DNA from: Megaustenia siamemsis
Taxonomy: Eukaryota > Mollusca > Gastropoda > Stylommatophora > Ariophantidae
Length of the DNA: 64,000 nucleotides
Reading direction: 5' to 3'
Assembly (NCBI GenBank): GCA_032433765.1
Contig: JAVIAB010000092.1
Span: 38,081,718-38,145,717, forward strand
Shown here: positions 41,586-52,890 of the stretch, piece after piece
How the letters are laid out: each line of letters opens with the position of its first letter
Position numbering within the stretch: the first letter of the stretch is position 1
Notes under the pieces: generated by a model
Told to the model about the DNA's origin: nothing
The model's database searches: none
Seen by the model: the letters and a program-made list of their open reading frames with translations, nothing else
Program-made: the position numbers and the translations under genes

Positions 41586-42281
41586 TAATTGATTGGTCAT
41601 TATAGTTAAATCCAACCTCACATCAATTAAGTAAGTCACACAATTGTTTAGTCACTTCCAGCAAGTGCTATAAAGTAATACTGTATATAATGTCAACATC
41701 TCCTTGATTAATAACGCCTTTCACATGTCGGATCTATAGTACCTTCCAGCAAACTTGCTTCCAACTTGTAACTGATAATTATTTTGTCCACATTCAAATG
41801 ACAAGCACTGATTGACTACAGCTTTTCTATCTTTATTCAAAATCAGTGTCGCCATCTGCCACATCATTTCATTAAGAACCTGCTTCCCTTTTTACTGTTA
41901 TGATTCTTACATACACAGGACAAGTAAATTCATATTTCCTACTAAAATCATCAGGTCTACTGTACACGCTACATAGCAATCGCCGTCCTTTACTGTCTAC
42001 TCTTAGCCAACCTACTCAAATGTACAAACGCCTTGGGTTGTCTTATCTTTCACGAGCTCTGGGTGTCTCAAATAAGCATCCATTGTTTTCCTGCATGTTG
42101 TCCTCCTTGGTCTGCGTCGATTTGACTTTCCCTCATGGATCAACAACATGATAGTTCTTCCTTTTGTATCTGGACCTACTGTGAGCAGACAAATCTAGTT
42201 CCAGCAAGTCTGTTAACGCTGTCTTTCTGTACGGTGGATTTTTTGTATGGGTAAGCTTGGAAGTTTGTCCACCACAATTTG
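41582..42281. other. No recognisable feature
   Basis: No supported gene. A plus-strand ORF (41900-42151) has no recognisable domain. Confidence 0.35.
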
Positions 42282-43010
42282 AAGTCTTGCGTTAAACATC
42301 ACTAATAAATCATCACTTATTTTAAAGTATTGCGTTAAACATCATTAATAAATCACCACCTATTTTAAAGTATTGCGTTAAACATCACTAATAAATCACC
42401 ACCTATTTTGAAGTATTGCGTTAAATATTACTAATAAATCACCACCTATTTTAAAGTATTGCGTTAAACATCACTAATAAATCACCACCTATTTTAAAGT
42501 ATTGCGTTAAACATCACTAATAAATCACCACCTATTTTGAAGTATTGCGTTAAATATTACTAATAAATCATCACTTATTTTAAAGTATTGCGTTAAACAT
42601 CATTAATAAATCACCACCTATTTTAAAGTATTGCGTTAAACATCACTAATAAATCACCACCTATTTTGAAGTATTGCGTTAAATATTACTAATAAATCAC
42701 CACCTATTTTAAAGTATTGCGTTAAACATCACTAATAAATCACCACCTATTTTAAAGTATTGCGTTAAACATCACTAATAAATCACCACCTATTTTGAAG
42801 TATTGCGTTAAATATTACTAATAAATCACCACCTATTTTGAAGTATTGCGTTAAATATTACTAATAAATCACCACCTATTTTGAAGTATTGCGTTAAACA
42901 TCAATAATAAATCAACACCTATTTTCAAGTATTGCGTTAATCATCACTAATAAATCACCACCTATTTTAAAGTATTGCATTAAATATCGTTAATAAATCG
43001 CCACCTATTT
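42282..43010. repeat. 43-bp satellite, about 17 copies, with variant types
   Basis: Unit contains AAAGTATTGCGTTAAACATC and ACTAATAAATCACCACCTATT; exact 43-bp period (42371, 42414). At least two variants occur: AAAGT...AAACATCAC and GAAGT...AAATATTAC. They recur in a patterned order (two of the first, one of the second, repeated), i.e. a higher-order repeat of about 129 bp across part of the array. Confidence 0.92.
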
Positions 43011-43159
43011 TCTAAAATTATTGTTATTTTCCGCGAATTGTGAACGCTATTTGCAGATGAACATTGAGAGTTGCGTCATATTTTGTGAGGTAATTGAGTT
43101 CACCAAAGGACATTTCTTTGTTGACTGTCTCTTCCGATTTTCTTAGTCTCAACATGTCT
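43011..43159. other. Spacer between two satellites
   Basis: Unique-looking sequence separating the 43-bp and 40-bp arrays. Confidence 0.5.
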
Positions 43160-44481
43160 CAACGTGTTGCTCGACACTGACGCAAAGTTACCTATAAAAT
43201 GTAAGTCTACATGACACTGACACAAAGTTACCTATAAAATGTAAGTCTACATGACACTGACGCAAAGTTGCCTATAAAATGTATGTCTACATGACACTGA
43301 CGCAAAGTTACCTATAAAATGTAAGTCTACTCGACACAAAGTTACCTATCCAACTTAATTCTACATGACACTGACACAAAGCTACCTATAAAATGTAAGT
43401 CTACTCGACACAAAGTTACCTATCCAACTTAATTCTACATGACACTGACGCAAAGTTACCTATAAAATGTAAGTCTACTCGACACAAAGTTACCTATCCA
43501 ACTTAATTCTACATGACACTGACGCAAAGTTACCTATAAAATGTATGTCTACACGACACTGACACAAAGTTACCTATCCAACTTAAGTCTACTCGACACT
43601 GACACAAAGTTACCTATCCAACTTAATTCTACATGACACTGACGCAAAGTTACCTATAAAATGTATGTCTACACGACACTGACACAAAGTTACCTATCCA
43701 ACTTAATTCTACATGACACTGACACAAAGTTACCTATCCAACTTAAGTCTACTCGACACTGACACAAAGTTACCTATCCAACTTAATTCTACATGACACT
43801 GACGCAAAGTTACCTATAAAATGTATGTCTACACGACACTGACACAAAGTTACCTATCCAACTTAAGTCTACTCGACACTGACACAAAGTTACCTATCCA
43901 ACTTAATTCTACATGACACTGACGCAAAGTTACCTATAAAATGTAAGTCTACTCGACACAAAGTTACCTATCCAACTTAATTCTACATGACACTGACGCA
44001 AAGTTACCTATAAAATGTAAGTCTACTCGACACAAAGTTACCTATCCAACTTAATTCTACATGACACTGACGCAAAGTTACCTATAAAATGTAAGTCTAC
44101 ATGACACAGACACAAAGCTACCTATAAAATGTAAGTCTACATGACACTGATACAACGTTACCTATCCAACTTAATTCTACATGACACTGACACAAAGTTA
44201 CCTATAAAATGTAAGTCTACTCGACACAAAGTTACCTATCCAACTTAATTCTACATGACACTGACGCAACGTTACCTATAAAATGTATGTCTACACGACA
44301 CTGACACAAAGTTACCTATCCAACTTAAGTCTACTCGACACTGACACAAAGTTACCTATCCAACTTAAGTCTACATGACACTGACACAAAGTTATCTATC
44401 CAACTTAAGTCTACATGACACTGACACAAAGTTACCTATCCAACTTAAGTCTACATGACACTGACACAAAGTTACCTATCA
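43160..44481. repeat. 40-bp satellite with shorter variant units
   Basis: Basic unit CTACATGACACTGACGCAAA plus GTTACCTATAAAATGTAAGT (40 bp). A second 40-bp type ends CCTATCCAACTTAATT, and a shortened type CTACTCGACACAAAG lacks CACTGA. The types alternate in blocks, so the array has been rearranged by unequal exchange. Ends in a SINE1 insertion. Confidence 0.93.
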
Positions 44482-44493
44482 AACTTAAGTCTA

Positions 44494-44760
44494 GTAAGTA
44501 AAAGTAAAGTACCCCCGTCACGCCAAATGGCGGCGTATAGGGATATGGTGTTAGTGACCATAAATTTTAAAGACCTTCGGCACATGATTTTTGTGGTAAT
44601 GTGGTCGGTATTACGCCCGTGTTGCTTTACTTACCCAGAAAAAATATATCCGGTACCCATTTTAAGGCTGGGTGAACCCGGAAGCCGTCGGTTGGGATCG
44701 AACCCTACCCCTTGTCCTTTGTAGTCCAGTTCACTAACCACTGAGCTATCGCGGCTCCCT
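44494..44760 (-). mobile_element. SINE1, full-length, inserted in the 40-bp satellite
   Basis: Minus strand begins GGGAGCCGCGATAGCTCAGT; A box TAGCTCAGTGGTTAGTG, B box GGGTTCGATCCC, then the SINE1 body (GGGTTCACCCAGCC, AAATCATGTGCCGAAGGTC, ACACCATATCCCTATACGCC) and a 3' CTTTACTTTTACTTAC tail. Flanked by the perfect 12-bp duplication AACTTAAGTCTA (44482-44493 and 44761-44772), which is satellite sequence. The head resembles a tRNA with intact internal polymerase III promoter boxes, so this is the best reference copy. Confidence 0.94.
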
Positions 44761-44772
44761 AACTTAAGTCTA

Positions 44773-46044
44773 CATGACCCAAATGATTTAAATTGTAGAA
44801 AACTAAAATTATTTATCTGTGACTTTTCATGTTTGCTAAATACAATATGCAATTTGTTCAGATTATTATAGCGCATTTTTTTAACCAAATTGTTTTTTCT
44901 TTACAAAATATGAAATAAAATGTACACATAAAATAATCAGCGTGCACAGACACAAACAATAACAGCAACTATCTCAGTTCTTTAACAAAGCATCTTAAAG
45001 TTATCAAATAAACTGACAGTTTTATACGAACTCAAAGGACTGAAATCGGAAATGTGTCAAGTCTGGGCTCTCTGATAAGCTATGAAATCAACTCCTATTT
45101 CTGACGTAACAATGTGTTCAGGCAGCCATAAAACACAGGGGACAGAAATCTTCTTTCCATGACCTTGTTTTATATTCGAGCATGCATTTAATAAGTTTAG
45201 TCAGAAATTGAAAGTAGATATTTAAATTTGACTCCTTTTAAATGATAGGCAAGCTCAGTTTAGCTAGCTTACCCTGAATGTACGCCACAGCTGTATGCAT
45301 ATATCCATAAGTATAGTATAGTAGTAAAATATAAATATCAATAACTTGCTTGTTTAGCGTTTTACAGAAATTACAAGGTGCAAAATAACGCGCACATTAA
45401 CCCTGTTTTTCAATTTACTTTTCCTTCAAAATATTCCTCACTTCATACTCTGTTTTTACCACCTCACAGTTCTCCTTTAACAATTTTTCGATACTTACCT
45501 GAAGATGAAGAGAAGGTAAAGAAACTCTTGTCGGAGTGAAGATGATTTGCTAAAATTACCTGTCTGTGTAAGCACACATTTCCATATAATCGACATTAAC
45601 GTATGTGTTAATCTCACTTTGTGTGATACTGATCAGACCAGAACGAATGTCATCTCCCATTAGAAGAGAGCGATACTTCACCGATTTCTTCAGTTCATGG
45701 CACAGACTATTTTTGTCCCTGCTTGAACTTCACTTGCAAAATTTAGCACTGTCCTTATCTTGCGTCCGTTTTTATTTCAACCACGTCAACTAATATTAAT
45801 ACTTGTTATCAACAATGTTATGTTGCACACACATACGCACGTCACACACACACACACACACACGCACGCACACACACACACAAAACACACACAAACACAC
45901 ACACACACACACAAAACACACACACATTTGTTTTGTTAAGTTGGATAACATAATTTAATTTTATTAAAGTAATTTAAAATACAATATCACTTCACTGCGA
46001 AATTTATGCTAATGCTTCTGTAAAGGGCATTTAAATTTACAAGA
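44773..46044. other. Unassigned; (CA)n at 45846-45938
   Basis: No supported gene. CA-rich microsatellite with interruptions at 45846-45938. Confidence 0.45.
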
Positions 46045-46066
46045 GGACTGATCGCAGAGAGAGAGA
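46045..46066 (+). repeat. LINE D 3' tail scrap
   Basis: CTGATCGCAGAGAGAGAGAA matches the extreme 3' end of LINE D (4855-4875) and SINE3 (41525-41550). Only about 20 bp. Confidence 0.5.
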
Positions 46067-46227
46067 ATTTACAGGAGTTGATTCGGTATAACAGGCTAAA
46101 AGTTGCGATTACTTTTGTGTACGTAATATTCTTACTATATTTTCGCAATAGAACATGTTTAACCTATGTACAATTCTCCATATCAACAGCAGCTGGACAG
46201 TCATTTATACTGGGCCTATGGTTTCAG

Positions 46228-46481
46228 GGGAGCCGCGATAGCAGTGGTTAGTGAACGGTACTACAATGGACGGGAGGTCGCGTTCGACCAGACCAATGGC
46301 TGCCGGGTTCACCCAGCCTTTAATGGGTACCGGATTTTTTCTGAGAAAGTAAAGCCACACGGGCATAATACCGACCACATTACCCCAAAAATCATGTGCC
46401 GAAGGTCGGTAAAAATTATGGACACTAACACCATATTCCCTATACGCCACTTGGCGTGATGGGGGTCTTTACTTTACTTTG
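46228..46481 (+). mobile_element. SINE1, plus strand, with diverged target-site duplication
   Basis: GGGAGCCGCGATAG-CAGTGGTTAGTGAACGG with A box shortened by a small deletion, B box degraded (CGCGTTCGACCAG), then the full body and tail GGGGGTCTTTACTTTACTTT. Flanks CTATGGTTTCAG (46216-46227) and CTATGTTCTCAG (46482-46493) match 10 of 12. Older than the 27.5-kb and 44.5-kb copies by duplication divergence. Confidence 0.88.
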
Positions 46482-46714
46482 CTATGTTCTCAGAGCAACA
46501 GCATGTCCACAGTTCACTTTGAAGTGTCAGAAGCGATGCAAAACATAAGTGTGTATTATCTATCTTTATCCCTTCTTGTTTATGACTGAGATTAACAACA
46601 CATGTAAATGCAAGTTAGACAGCACATCTGAGACATTAAAGAATAACGAGCTCCTACCATCTGAGTCGTTCAGACACTAATGCATGAAAAATTAGGTCTG
46701 CCAGAACACTTAAA

Positions 46715-47435
46715 ATAGACTTATCAACACAGGAGGCAGAAAATAGAACATTAAAGTTAACACCAACAAAACAGAAGCATTAAACACGGCAAAGTAAAAA
46801 CAAACAGAAAATAATATTATCAAAACAATAGGCGGCAGACATCTAAAACAGGTAGAGAAATTCAAATATTTAGGAAATATAATGGCATACGATGATTCAC
46901 AAACAGAAATAGACTCAAGAGTACAACACATTTTGCATATTTTGCCCAACCACAGATGCCACTACGACTGTATAGCAAGGAAATAACCATAGAGGCAAAA
47001 CGATCACTACAACACAACCTTCTTTCAGAAGGTCGTGCTGATGCTAGAAATGGACGCTAGGTTAAAAAACAATAAGAAAAAAAAGAGCGACCACAAAAAT
47101 TGAGTTTGTTAGACGCGTGCCAGGAGAGATCAGATCAGAAATGAAGACTGAAGAAAAAAAACGTACAAATAATGCCCGCCATTGTATACATTAAGAAACA
47201 ACATATCACGCAGATTGGCCACGTGATAAGACAGAGAGATCACAACACGAGCCACCAACAAACGCTGCAAGAACACCAGATCCACGTGCTGACCACGAAA
47301 ACGATGTATTGGTGAAGTCATATAAATACTATCATGTTCAACAGCCGCTGAGTCCAACAGAAGAGCAAACGATTGCAAACTATATCTCGCGACAACTCTG
47401 AATGGCAAATGAGGAATGAAAGAAGAAGAGAGAGC
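46715..47435 (+). pseudogene. LINE C, degraded copy including the YLG region
   Basis: KQVEKFKYLGNIMAYDDSQT and EIDSRVQH (post-RT region), then broken FVRRVPGEIRSEM, QIGHVIRQRDHNTS, and a final SNRRANDCKLYLATTLNGK with the GAAAGAAGAAGAGAG tail. Multiple stops. Confidence 0.75.
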
Positions 47436-48224
47436 ATATACTTTTATCTACATGAGCATTGCTTTTTACGGCTGCCATCTTTTGCTATTGAGGTCGGTGG
47501 TTACTTTCTTTATTGAGCATCGACATGAGTCACTGTTTTAATTACTTACCCTTCTTCACTACTTCTTATTTTGATTTTCCATTAAGTTCTGTCCGTATGC
47601 TTTATGATCGTACATGCACGGGTTCGATCCTGCTTCGGGCTATCTTTTGTTCTTTCTTTTTTTTCTGTTGTTGATTATTTGTCTTGTTTTTTTTTTTTTT
47701 TTTTTTTTAAAGTCCGGTTCCGGTTGTCCAAGATGTCGATTTGTTTTAATTTCGGAGTGTGGATTATGAAATAAAAGAGACCGAAAAAAAGTGTTTCTAA
47801 CGGATATACATTGTTAACAAGTTGTGTAAAGTGTTCTATTCAAGGAGGAGGACAAGATCAGATAAGTACTTTTAAACTATAACCATGTAAACATTTATAG
47901 TTAGACCATAAAATATCGCGTGAATTTGTACTTTGGGAACACTCCGGGCTACACCCTAACGTGTGTATTTTTATTTAAAAAAATAAATGAAAAAAAAAAT
48001 ATTTTAAGGTCATTAACTTCCAAGGTCGCGAACGAAGCCAGAAGAATAAAGACTTGATCTACAGCGATGGTTAACGAACTGTGTACAAACATTTATTATC
48101 AAACCGTGGTTACATTTCTAAAAATCCGACAACTCGCTGTGATAACAGATAGCGTGATGTTCAAAGTCAACATTGTTTAAACCATGGCACTGACGCGAAC
48201 AAGCATCCATCTTGGTGCGTCCAA
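47436..48224. other. No recognised gene; T-rich tract
   Basis: T run at about 47690-47708. CGGGTTCGATCCTGC at 47618 resembles an isolated B box but no A box precedes it. Confidence 0.4.
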
Positions 48225-48485
48225 ATGAAGAAATGAGAAATAGCTAGGAATAACCCCCGCTGTATAATATATAAAGACACAACAGATACAACGGTTTGGC
48301 CACGTGACAAGGCAGAAAGATCAAAACACAAAACAAAGAGCCTTCAAAAAATGTTGTGAGAACACCAAACCCAAGGGTCGACCACGAAAAGATGGATTGA
48401 TGGAATAATAGAAACACTAGGAAACAAAATAGCAGCAGAATCGAACAGAAGAGCAAAACACCGGAAATTATATCTACCAAAGTTG
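48225..48485 (+). pseudogene. LINE C 3' region without tail
   Basis: FGHVTRQKDQNTKQRAFKKC, KPKGRPRKDGLMEE, SNRRAKHRKLYLPKL. Matches the 63-kb copy closely. Ends at the LYLP codons and runs directly into LINE E, so its tail was removed by a junction. Confidence 0.78.
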
Positions 48486-48960
48486 TGTGTTAGTCTGTAC
48501 GGATCAGAAACTTGAACTACCTATGTCGTGCAAGAGAAAATGTTATTTAGCTTTCATGTGCAAATGCCTGCGTAAGACTATGAACATAAAGGAGAAGGAC
48601 GAAGTAACCAACTTTAATGTCTTGCAATAAGCCAAACTCCTGTATATCATGGCCACACGTAGGAGTAGAAGATTAAGGTGGCTGTGTCCTATAAGAAGAA
48701 TGGCAAACTGTCGTTTTCCAAATCAAATATTGTATGGCGAACTTAGAGACAGAAAGGGATCCAAAGGCAGACCCGTGCTGAGATATAAGGATGTTTGCAA
48801 GGCTTCCTTGAGTGAATTCTCTGTCAGTGAAGAAACTGTCAGTGAAATGCAGAATGGCGCTCCATGGTAGCCAACCTTCGTTGCGGAGACGGCACTCGAT
48901 GATGATGAAAGAAACTGGGAAGATCTGGCTGCAGATCGTAGCACATGGAGAATAAAAATA
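48486..48960 (+). pseudogene. LINE E C-terminus with a nested LINE B tip
   Basis: RSRRLRWLCPIRRMANCRFP, NQILYGELRDRKGSKGRPVL and RYKDVCKASLSEFSVSEE, then after an insertion NWEDLAADRSTWRIKI. This order (LRWLGHV-RM, LLYGEL, GRP-LRYKDVCK, W-LA-DR-WR) is the C-terminal signature of a LINE family different from A-D. Upstream it is decayed. Confidence 0.78.
48849..48908 (+). mobile_element. 60-bp LINE B 3' terminus nested in LINE E
   Basis: CAGAATGGCGCTCCATGGTA...CGGAGACGGCACTCGATGATGATGA lies between two halves of the LINE E C-terminus. It consists only of the last bases of LINE B plus its GAT tail: an extremely short insertion. Confidence 0.7.
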
Positions 48961-49620
48961 AAAAAAATGGCACAGCAACTTTCGAGACAGTGCTGATATC
49001 AAATTCAGTAGATAAAAGGCGTATGAGACGAGGCCAGGCACGACAAATACATCTTGTTAATTTTCTAGCCGGATCTGTCAATCCAATATTGGCAGATTCA
49101 GCCACGAGAAAAGCTGTTCAGTAAAACATCATCCAGCATAAGACACTAATATTTTAACAAACTGCTGAATTATGTTTGGTTGCTACCAACCGTCTGTCAC
49201 GACGCCAATAACCCCCCACCCCTACCCCTAAATACATAGAGCGCCTCAGCAGTCTCCGTCAATTATAATTGACTATGGATTTTGGAGCGCCCTCAGGAAA
49301 TGTTATTGATTTCATTCTTTCATATACACGCACAATTTGTATTTAGTTTGTGCTTTTGTTTTCCTGTAAGAAAACTTTTGACTCTACCGCTGGATATTAT
49401 CTTTTAAGTTTTCCATTTCCCGCTTAAATCTGTGACAAAATCTGCCATTATTGAACTATTTGAATCTTCTTAATTATCTGGTCGTCAAAGCAAGGCATCT
49501 GTGATCACCCTTCCAGAAATGGTTGTTTATCTTTTTTTGTTTCAAGTTACTTACCTTGTTTACCGAAGGGAACAAGTTCGATGCTCGACTAATCTGGTTT
49601 TTAATTTTTGCATTTTCTGT
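48961..49620. other. No recognisable feature
   Basis: Contains a C-rich stretch (49205-49225) but no supported gene. Confidence 0.4.
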
Positions 49621-49860
49621 AATAAATAGTAAAAAAAGTAAAGAACCCCGTCACGCCAAGTGGTGTATTGTGGGAATATGGTGTTAGTGACCATCATTTC
49701 ACAGACCTTCGGCACATGATTTTTGTCGGTAATGATTTTCTGTAATAAATAGTAAAAAAAAAAAGTAAAGATCCCCGTCACGCCAAGTGGCGTATTGTGG
49801 GAATATGGTGTTAGTGACCATCATTTCACAGACCTTCGGCACATGATTTTTGTCGGTAAT
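49621..49860 (-). mobile_element. Tandemly duplicated SINE1 3' fragment
   Basis: Two direct copies of the SINE1 3' body (minus strand; plus phrases GTCACGCCAAGTGG, ATATGGTGTTAGTGACCATC and ACCTTCGGCACATGATTTTTG), each about 105 bp, separated and flanked by ATTTTCTGTAATAAATAGT-type sequence. ATTTTCTGT occurs three times (49612-49620, 49735-49743, 49862-49870). Probably a truncated SINE1 with 9-bp duplication that was later duplicated as a unit of about 123-127 bp. Confidence 0.85.
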
Positions 49861-49870
49861 GATTTTCTGT

Positions 49871-50118
49871 ATTAGCTGGTTGTTTATTTGTCCTGGTGTT
49901 AATTGTATTATATGTGCACCTCCATCATTTACAAAGAATTGTCAGTCGGGAATCGAACCAACTATACTAGAGTCAAGAGGTAAACTTATATCACACCGTT
50001 TCTTCCCACAAACAAAAAGCGAATAAAGTATAAATGTAAATATGCAAAACCAATGACATGTACAATGACGACTTAGTGTAAATTTTATTTTGTTTTGTCA
50101 TTCGTAATTATGTTGGTT
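49871..50118. other. No recognised gene; isolated B-box-like motif
   Basis: Minus-strand GGTTCGATTCCCGAC near 49938 looks like a tRNA B box, without a convincing A box or stem. Confidence 0.35.
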
Positions 50119-50127
50119 ACTTTTGTT

Positions 50128-51939
50128 TGAATTCAAACAAAGATACATGGCCACCAATAATGCAGAGTGAAGTGGAGGAGGCAATTCAACACATGAAAAG
50201 AAGCAAAGCTCCAGGTCCCGACAATATAACAATCGAAGAGATAAATGCACTAGGAGAGCTGGAAATAGAAGTCATAACAAAACTACTCAATGACATAAAT
50301 TACACTGGACGCATACCCGAAGATCTACTAAAATCTATCTTTGTAGCAAACCGAAGAAGTCAGGCGCCACTGATTGTGAAGACCATCGCACTATTAGTCT
50401 CATGAGCCATATGACGAAAATATTACTAAGAATGATCATGAGACGTGTAAGGAACAAAATAAAACCAGAAATAAGCGAGGAACAATGTGGATTTGTGGAA
50501 GGAAAAAGTAAAAAAAAAGTAAAGTGTCACGCCAAGTGGCGTAAAGGGAATATGGTGTTAGTGACCATACATTTTACAGACCTTTGGCACATGATTTTTG
50601 GGGTAATGTGGTCGGTATTACGCCCGTGCCGCTTTACTTTCCCAGAAAATAATTCGGTACCCATTAAAGGCTGGGTGAACATGGAAGCCGTCGATTGGAA
50701 TCGAACCCTACCGCTTGTCCTTTGTAGTCCAGTTCACTAACCACTGAGCTATTGCGGCTCCCTTTGTGGAAGGAAAGAGCACCAATAATGCAATATACAT
50801 CTTAAGAACATTGATAGAAAGAGCTATAGAGGTAAAGAAAGATCTATATATGTGCTTTATAGACTACACAAAAGCATTTGACAAAGTAAAACATGTGGAA
50901 ATAATCAAAATACTGGAGAAATTAAACATTGATGGCAAGGATCTGCGAATCATACAAAAAAAACATGTGTTAGCAACAAACAGCAGCTATACGAATTAGC
51001 AACCAAACAGGACAATTCCAATATATAAAACAAGGAGTCAGACGACAAGCCTGTGCTCTGTCACCGGATTTGTTTTCACTTTTCAACGAACATATTATGA
51101 GATCAATTGTTGACAAAAAAGCAATTGAAGTCAACAGTCACAACATAATTAATTTGCTATATGCGGATGACACACTTAATAGCAGAGACAGAGAATGAAC
51201 TACAAGAAATGATTGTCATAATAGTAAAAGAAAGCAACAAGACAGGTCTCAGCCTGAATAGTAAGGAAACAGAAGTAATGGTCATATGAAAGAAACAATC
51301 ATCACCATGATGCAACATAAAAATAAACAAGACACACCTGAAACAAATGCAAGGCGTCAAATACTTGGGCACAATAATAACAACAGATGGAAGATGCACC
51401 ACGTAAATAAAAAGCAGAATAGCTCAGGCTAAAATAACATTTCAGAAAATGAAAAATATCTTATGCAACAAATCTATGTCAATAGAAATGAGAAAGAGAG
51501 TTCATCGATGCTATACAGAGCCAATTCTGACCTATGAAAGTGAATCACGGACAGTAGACAAACAAATGAAAAGACGACGATTAGAGGCCACAGAGATGGA
51601 ATTTCTCAGAAGAATGTTGAAAGTTCCCTGGAAAGCTAAAAAGACCAAAGAGGAAATTCTCAAAGAGGCCACACAAAAAGGGAGCTCCTAAAAACATGAG
51701 AAAGAAACAATCAACATTTTTCGGGCACATTATGAGGAGAGGAAATTGGAATACTTGGTTACAACTGGCAAAATAAAAGGAAAGGGAGATCGTGGACGAC
51801 AAAGAGAGAAAATACTGGATAGCTTGGTGTCATGGCATGGAAAACAGTCAACAACAGAACTGATACGGTGCACTGTGGATAGAAGATTGTGGAAGGACAT
51901 GATCGTCTACGCCAATCGGTATGGCACATCATGATGATG
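50128..51939 (+). pseudogene. LINE A, RT domain to 3' end, split by SINE1
   Basis: EVEEAIQHMKRSKAPGPDNI, NDINYTGRIPEDLLKSIF, RTISLMSHMTKILLRMIMRR (frameshift at about 50350), EEQCGFVEGK, [SINE1], STNNAIYILRTLIERAIEVK, MCFIDYTKAFDKVKHVEIIK (catalytic Asp), ALSPDLFSLFNEHIMRSI, LLYADDT (YADD, 51160-51171), VKYLGTIITTDGRCTT, HRCYTEPILTYESESRTVDK, LRRMLKVPWKAKKTKEEILK, FRAHYEEKIGILGYN-type frameshifts and the CATCATGATGATGA tail. Flanked by ACTTTTGTT (50119-50127 and 51940-51948). The YADD box is intact but several frameshifts inactivate the element. Confidence 0.9.
50506..50762 (-). mobile_element. SINE1 inserted in a LINE A reverse transcriptase
   Basis: Complete SINE1 (minus strand GGGAGCCGCAATAGCTCAGT head, B box GGGTTCGATTCC, 3' TTTACTTTTTTTTTAC tail) within the RT codons for EEQCGFVEGK. 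Perfect 14-bp duplication TTTGTGGAAGGAAA (50492-50505 and 50763-50776). Removal restores the RT frame. Confidence 0.95.
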
Positions 51940-51948
51940 ACTTTTGTT

Positions 51949-52770
51949 ACAACTTACAAGCAAATGTTACTTCTTTAAATAATGTAGACATGGGTAATAT
52001 ATCAAGAATTTGTTTTGAGCATGAGTTGGTGTTTCATGAAAATATATTCATGGAAAGACTTAACAAAATGTGAGCAGTAAACTAATCAACTATTTAAAGT
52101 ATAAATAATAAGAATATGTCAAATCTAAAATTAGATTCACGGCTTAGAAGAGACTCGAATTTCAAGAACAAACAACTGATATGCTATAGACACTAATTGG
52201 GAGAGGGCGATGAAACTGACACCGATAACGTGGTGGTGAACTCCCAAATGGGCCTCATGCCGTCCAGCAGCATCAAGGCTGAGAGCTGTCGATGTTTTAT
52301 AACTGACTGCTTGCTTCATTATCTGTTGAATAAAATTGATCAAGATATTATTTTATCTCCCTGTGTGGGCTTGGAATTAGCTATCCAGTTTAGTAAAGAG
52401 AGTACGACTCAAGGAGACAATGAAAATAGGAACCTAACATAGCATACGTTGGGCGGAATGCGTGGATATTACAGATTGTTGACAGCAAGACACATCTAAG
52501 CCCACCTATCGTCCTTTCAAGGGAAGACGATGAGTAGATGCAGAGTTCACGGGGACGAGGAAGAACAAGAATAGTTAATTAAAAAATATAACCACACCTG
52601 ACAAAATACCAAAGAAAGGAATGTTCTCCATAAACGATGGGAATAGGACAGGCACTGAACACGGTGGATTAAAGACAAACCTGAGATCACGAATAACAAA
52701 CACATTCCATGGAGTAAATGATGTAACCTTGTATGTGCACTAATATAATGTAGAATAATATATATAAAAA
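51949..52770. other. No recognised gene
   Basis: No supportable feature. ORFs at 52137-52343 (minus) and 52197-52442 (plus) overlap on opposite strands and lack known domains. Confidence 0.4.
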
Positions 52771-52890
52771 ATAGAATAGAATAGAATAGAATAGAATAAA
52801 AGGAATAAGAGAATAGAGAAAGTGAGCGAAAGAAGGAGAGAGAGGAAGACAGAAAGAGAGAGAAGTCGAGAGAGAAAATGAGAGAGAGAT
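52771..52890. repeat. (AGAAT)n and GA-rich tract
   Basis: Five to six AGAAT units (52770-52800) followed by about 90 bp of G/A-rich irregular repeats. Confidence 0.85.

Noticed and set aside
41900..42151. Possible host exon (83 aa)
   Set aside because: No recognisable domain, no splice signals that I would trust, and surrounding sequence is repetitive.
44455..44724. 89-aa ORF
   Set aside because: Lies in the antisense strand of a SINE1 copy and the flanking satellite.
44660..44760. Genuine tRNA gene on the minus strand
   Set aside because: A and B boxes are good, but acceptor and anticodon stems do not form properly, and the sequence continues into a SINE body with target-site duplications.
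47610..47640. tRNA or SINE head (CGGGTTCGATCCTGC)
   Set aside because: Isolated B-box-like sequence without an A box at the right distance.
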